A program made the translations under genes and the position numbers. Source: JAVBNW01 sp031551255 (lineage in GTDB: Bacteria; Bacillota; Clostridia; Christensenellales; UBA1750). From it: DNA of 41,373 nt. Location: positions 1-41,373 of the forward strand of contig JAVBNW010000046.1 in the NCBI GenBank assembly GCA_031551255.1. Direction: 5' to 3'. The notes beneath the pieces were generated by a model, which had not been told where the DNA came from, ran no database searches, and saw only the letters and a program-made list of their open reading frames with translations. Position 1 is the stretch's first letter, and each line of letters begins with the position of its first letter. Below, one piece after another: positions 41,075 through 41,373 of this stretch.

Positions 41075-41373
41075 GTGATCGCCATCGATACGCTGTATAT
41101 TTCGGATCTGGACGGCACGCTGCTCGGCGCCGACGCCTCGCTTGAAGAACCCGAACGCTCGCGCCTCGCGGCGCTTCTTGGGGCAGGCCTTCCGCTGAGC
41201 ATCGCAACCGGTCGCTCGCACCGCAGCGCTTTAGGCCTGCTGGGCGACCTCCCTTTCAGGTTGCCCGTCATTTTGCTCAACGGCTCGCTGTTATACGACA
41301 TTCCAGCGCGCAGCGCGGTGGACATTCGCAGTTTTGAGCCCGCGTGTGCTAAGGCCTGCGTGGACATCCTCGA
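41075..41373 (+). CDS. HAD-superfamily (Cof-like) hydrolase, N-terminal part
   Basis: About 99 codons before the window end. The first HAD motif is YISDLDGTLLG (both Asp present), then the second motif LSIATGRS and the cap-like VILLNGSLLYDIPA. Cof-type enzymes dephosphorylate sugar phosphates and similar small molecules. The start is unclear. GTG at 41075 is in frame, but AGGGGTGATC (41071-41080) is itself an excellent Shine-Dalgarno and overlaps it; the next codon at the right spacing is ATC at 41084, where homologs normally begin M-D-x-L. TTG at 41060 is also possible. Confidence 0.8.
   Translation, partial: MIAIDTLYISDLDGTLLGADASLEEPERSRLAALLGAGLPLSIATGRSHRSALGLLGDLPFRLPVILLNGSLLYDIPARSAVDIRSFEPACAKACVDIL

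Overview
The window looks like chromosomal DNA of a motile, anaerobic, GC-rich member of the Bacillota (Clostridia-like; I cannot place it lower). The reasons are strong AGGAGG-type ribosome binding sites, sigma-A-like promoters, a flagellin with a SigD/sigma-28-like promoter, an NfnAB-type transhydrogenase pair, a PadR/HAAS-type pair, and clostridial domain families. I found no rRNA or tRNA genes, no CRISPR array and no transposase or integrase.

Layout. Positions 1-386 hold the start of a flagellin gene (minus strand, cut by the window edge), divergent from a large GT2 glycosyltransferase with a helical-repeat tail and an AMP-forming ligase (752-4620). From 9970 to 19247 there is a PLP aminotransferase, a CDP-glycerol-transferase-like enzyme, and a plus-strand operon of two acyl carrier proteins, an acyltransferase-like protein, two KASIII enzymes, an SDR reductase, an esterase and a LicC-like nucleotidyltransferase. 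Together these look like a pathway that builds an acyl or acyl-like group on carrier proteins and puts it on a surface glycan, possibly the one on flagellin. This is the most interesting system here. It recalls the ACP/FabH/ligase genes of the Campylobacter flagellin glycosylation locus, but its chemistry is unknown.

That cluster is split (about 4.6-9.9 kb) by a PNPOx-like gene, an AT-richer accessory island (DUF6886-like, TIM-barrel isomerase-like and DUF6273-like genes, with a 140-bp direct repeat on both sides of the TIM-barrel gene), and a lone acyl-CoA carboxyltransferase. From 19.3 to 41.4 kb lie mostly housekeeping or single-function genes: an rRNA m5C methyltransferase, a URO-D-family protein, a flavin reductase, an AraC-VOC fusion, MnmE, HAAS and PadR, a superoxide dismutase, a DUF3788/DUF3795-like protein, an Fpg/Nei-like protein, a TIR-membrane protein, a small zinc protein, a glutamate-5-kinase-like protein, an oxidoreductase, a methyltransferase, YbaB-RecR, NfnA-NfnB, a nucleotidyltransferase-fold protein, a P-loop kinase, ribokinase, prepilin peptidase, a pyruvate-kinase C-domain protein and a partial HAD phosphatase.

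Three families of short non-coding repeats are visible: a 163-166 bp MITE-like element with TATAGTCG ends (4746-4911 and, inverted, 36818-36980); a palindromic element with GCGAAACT ends (7333-7493 and 28750-28846); and the 140-bp direct repeat (6153-6292 and 7182-7320).
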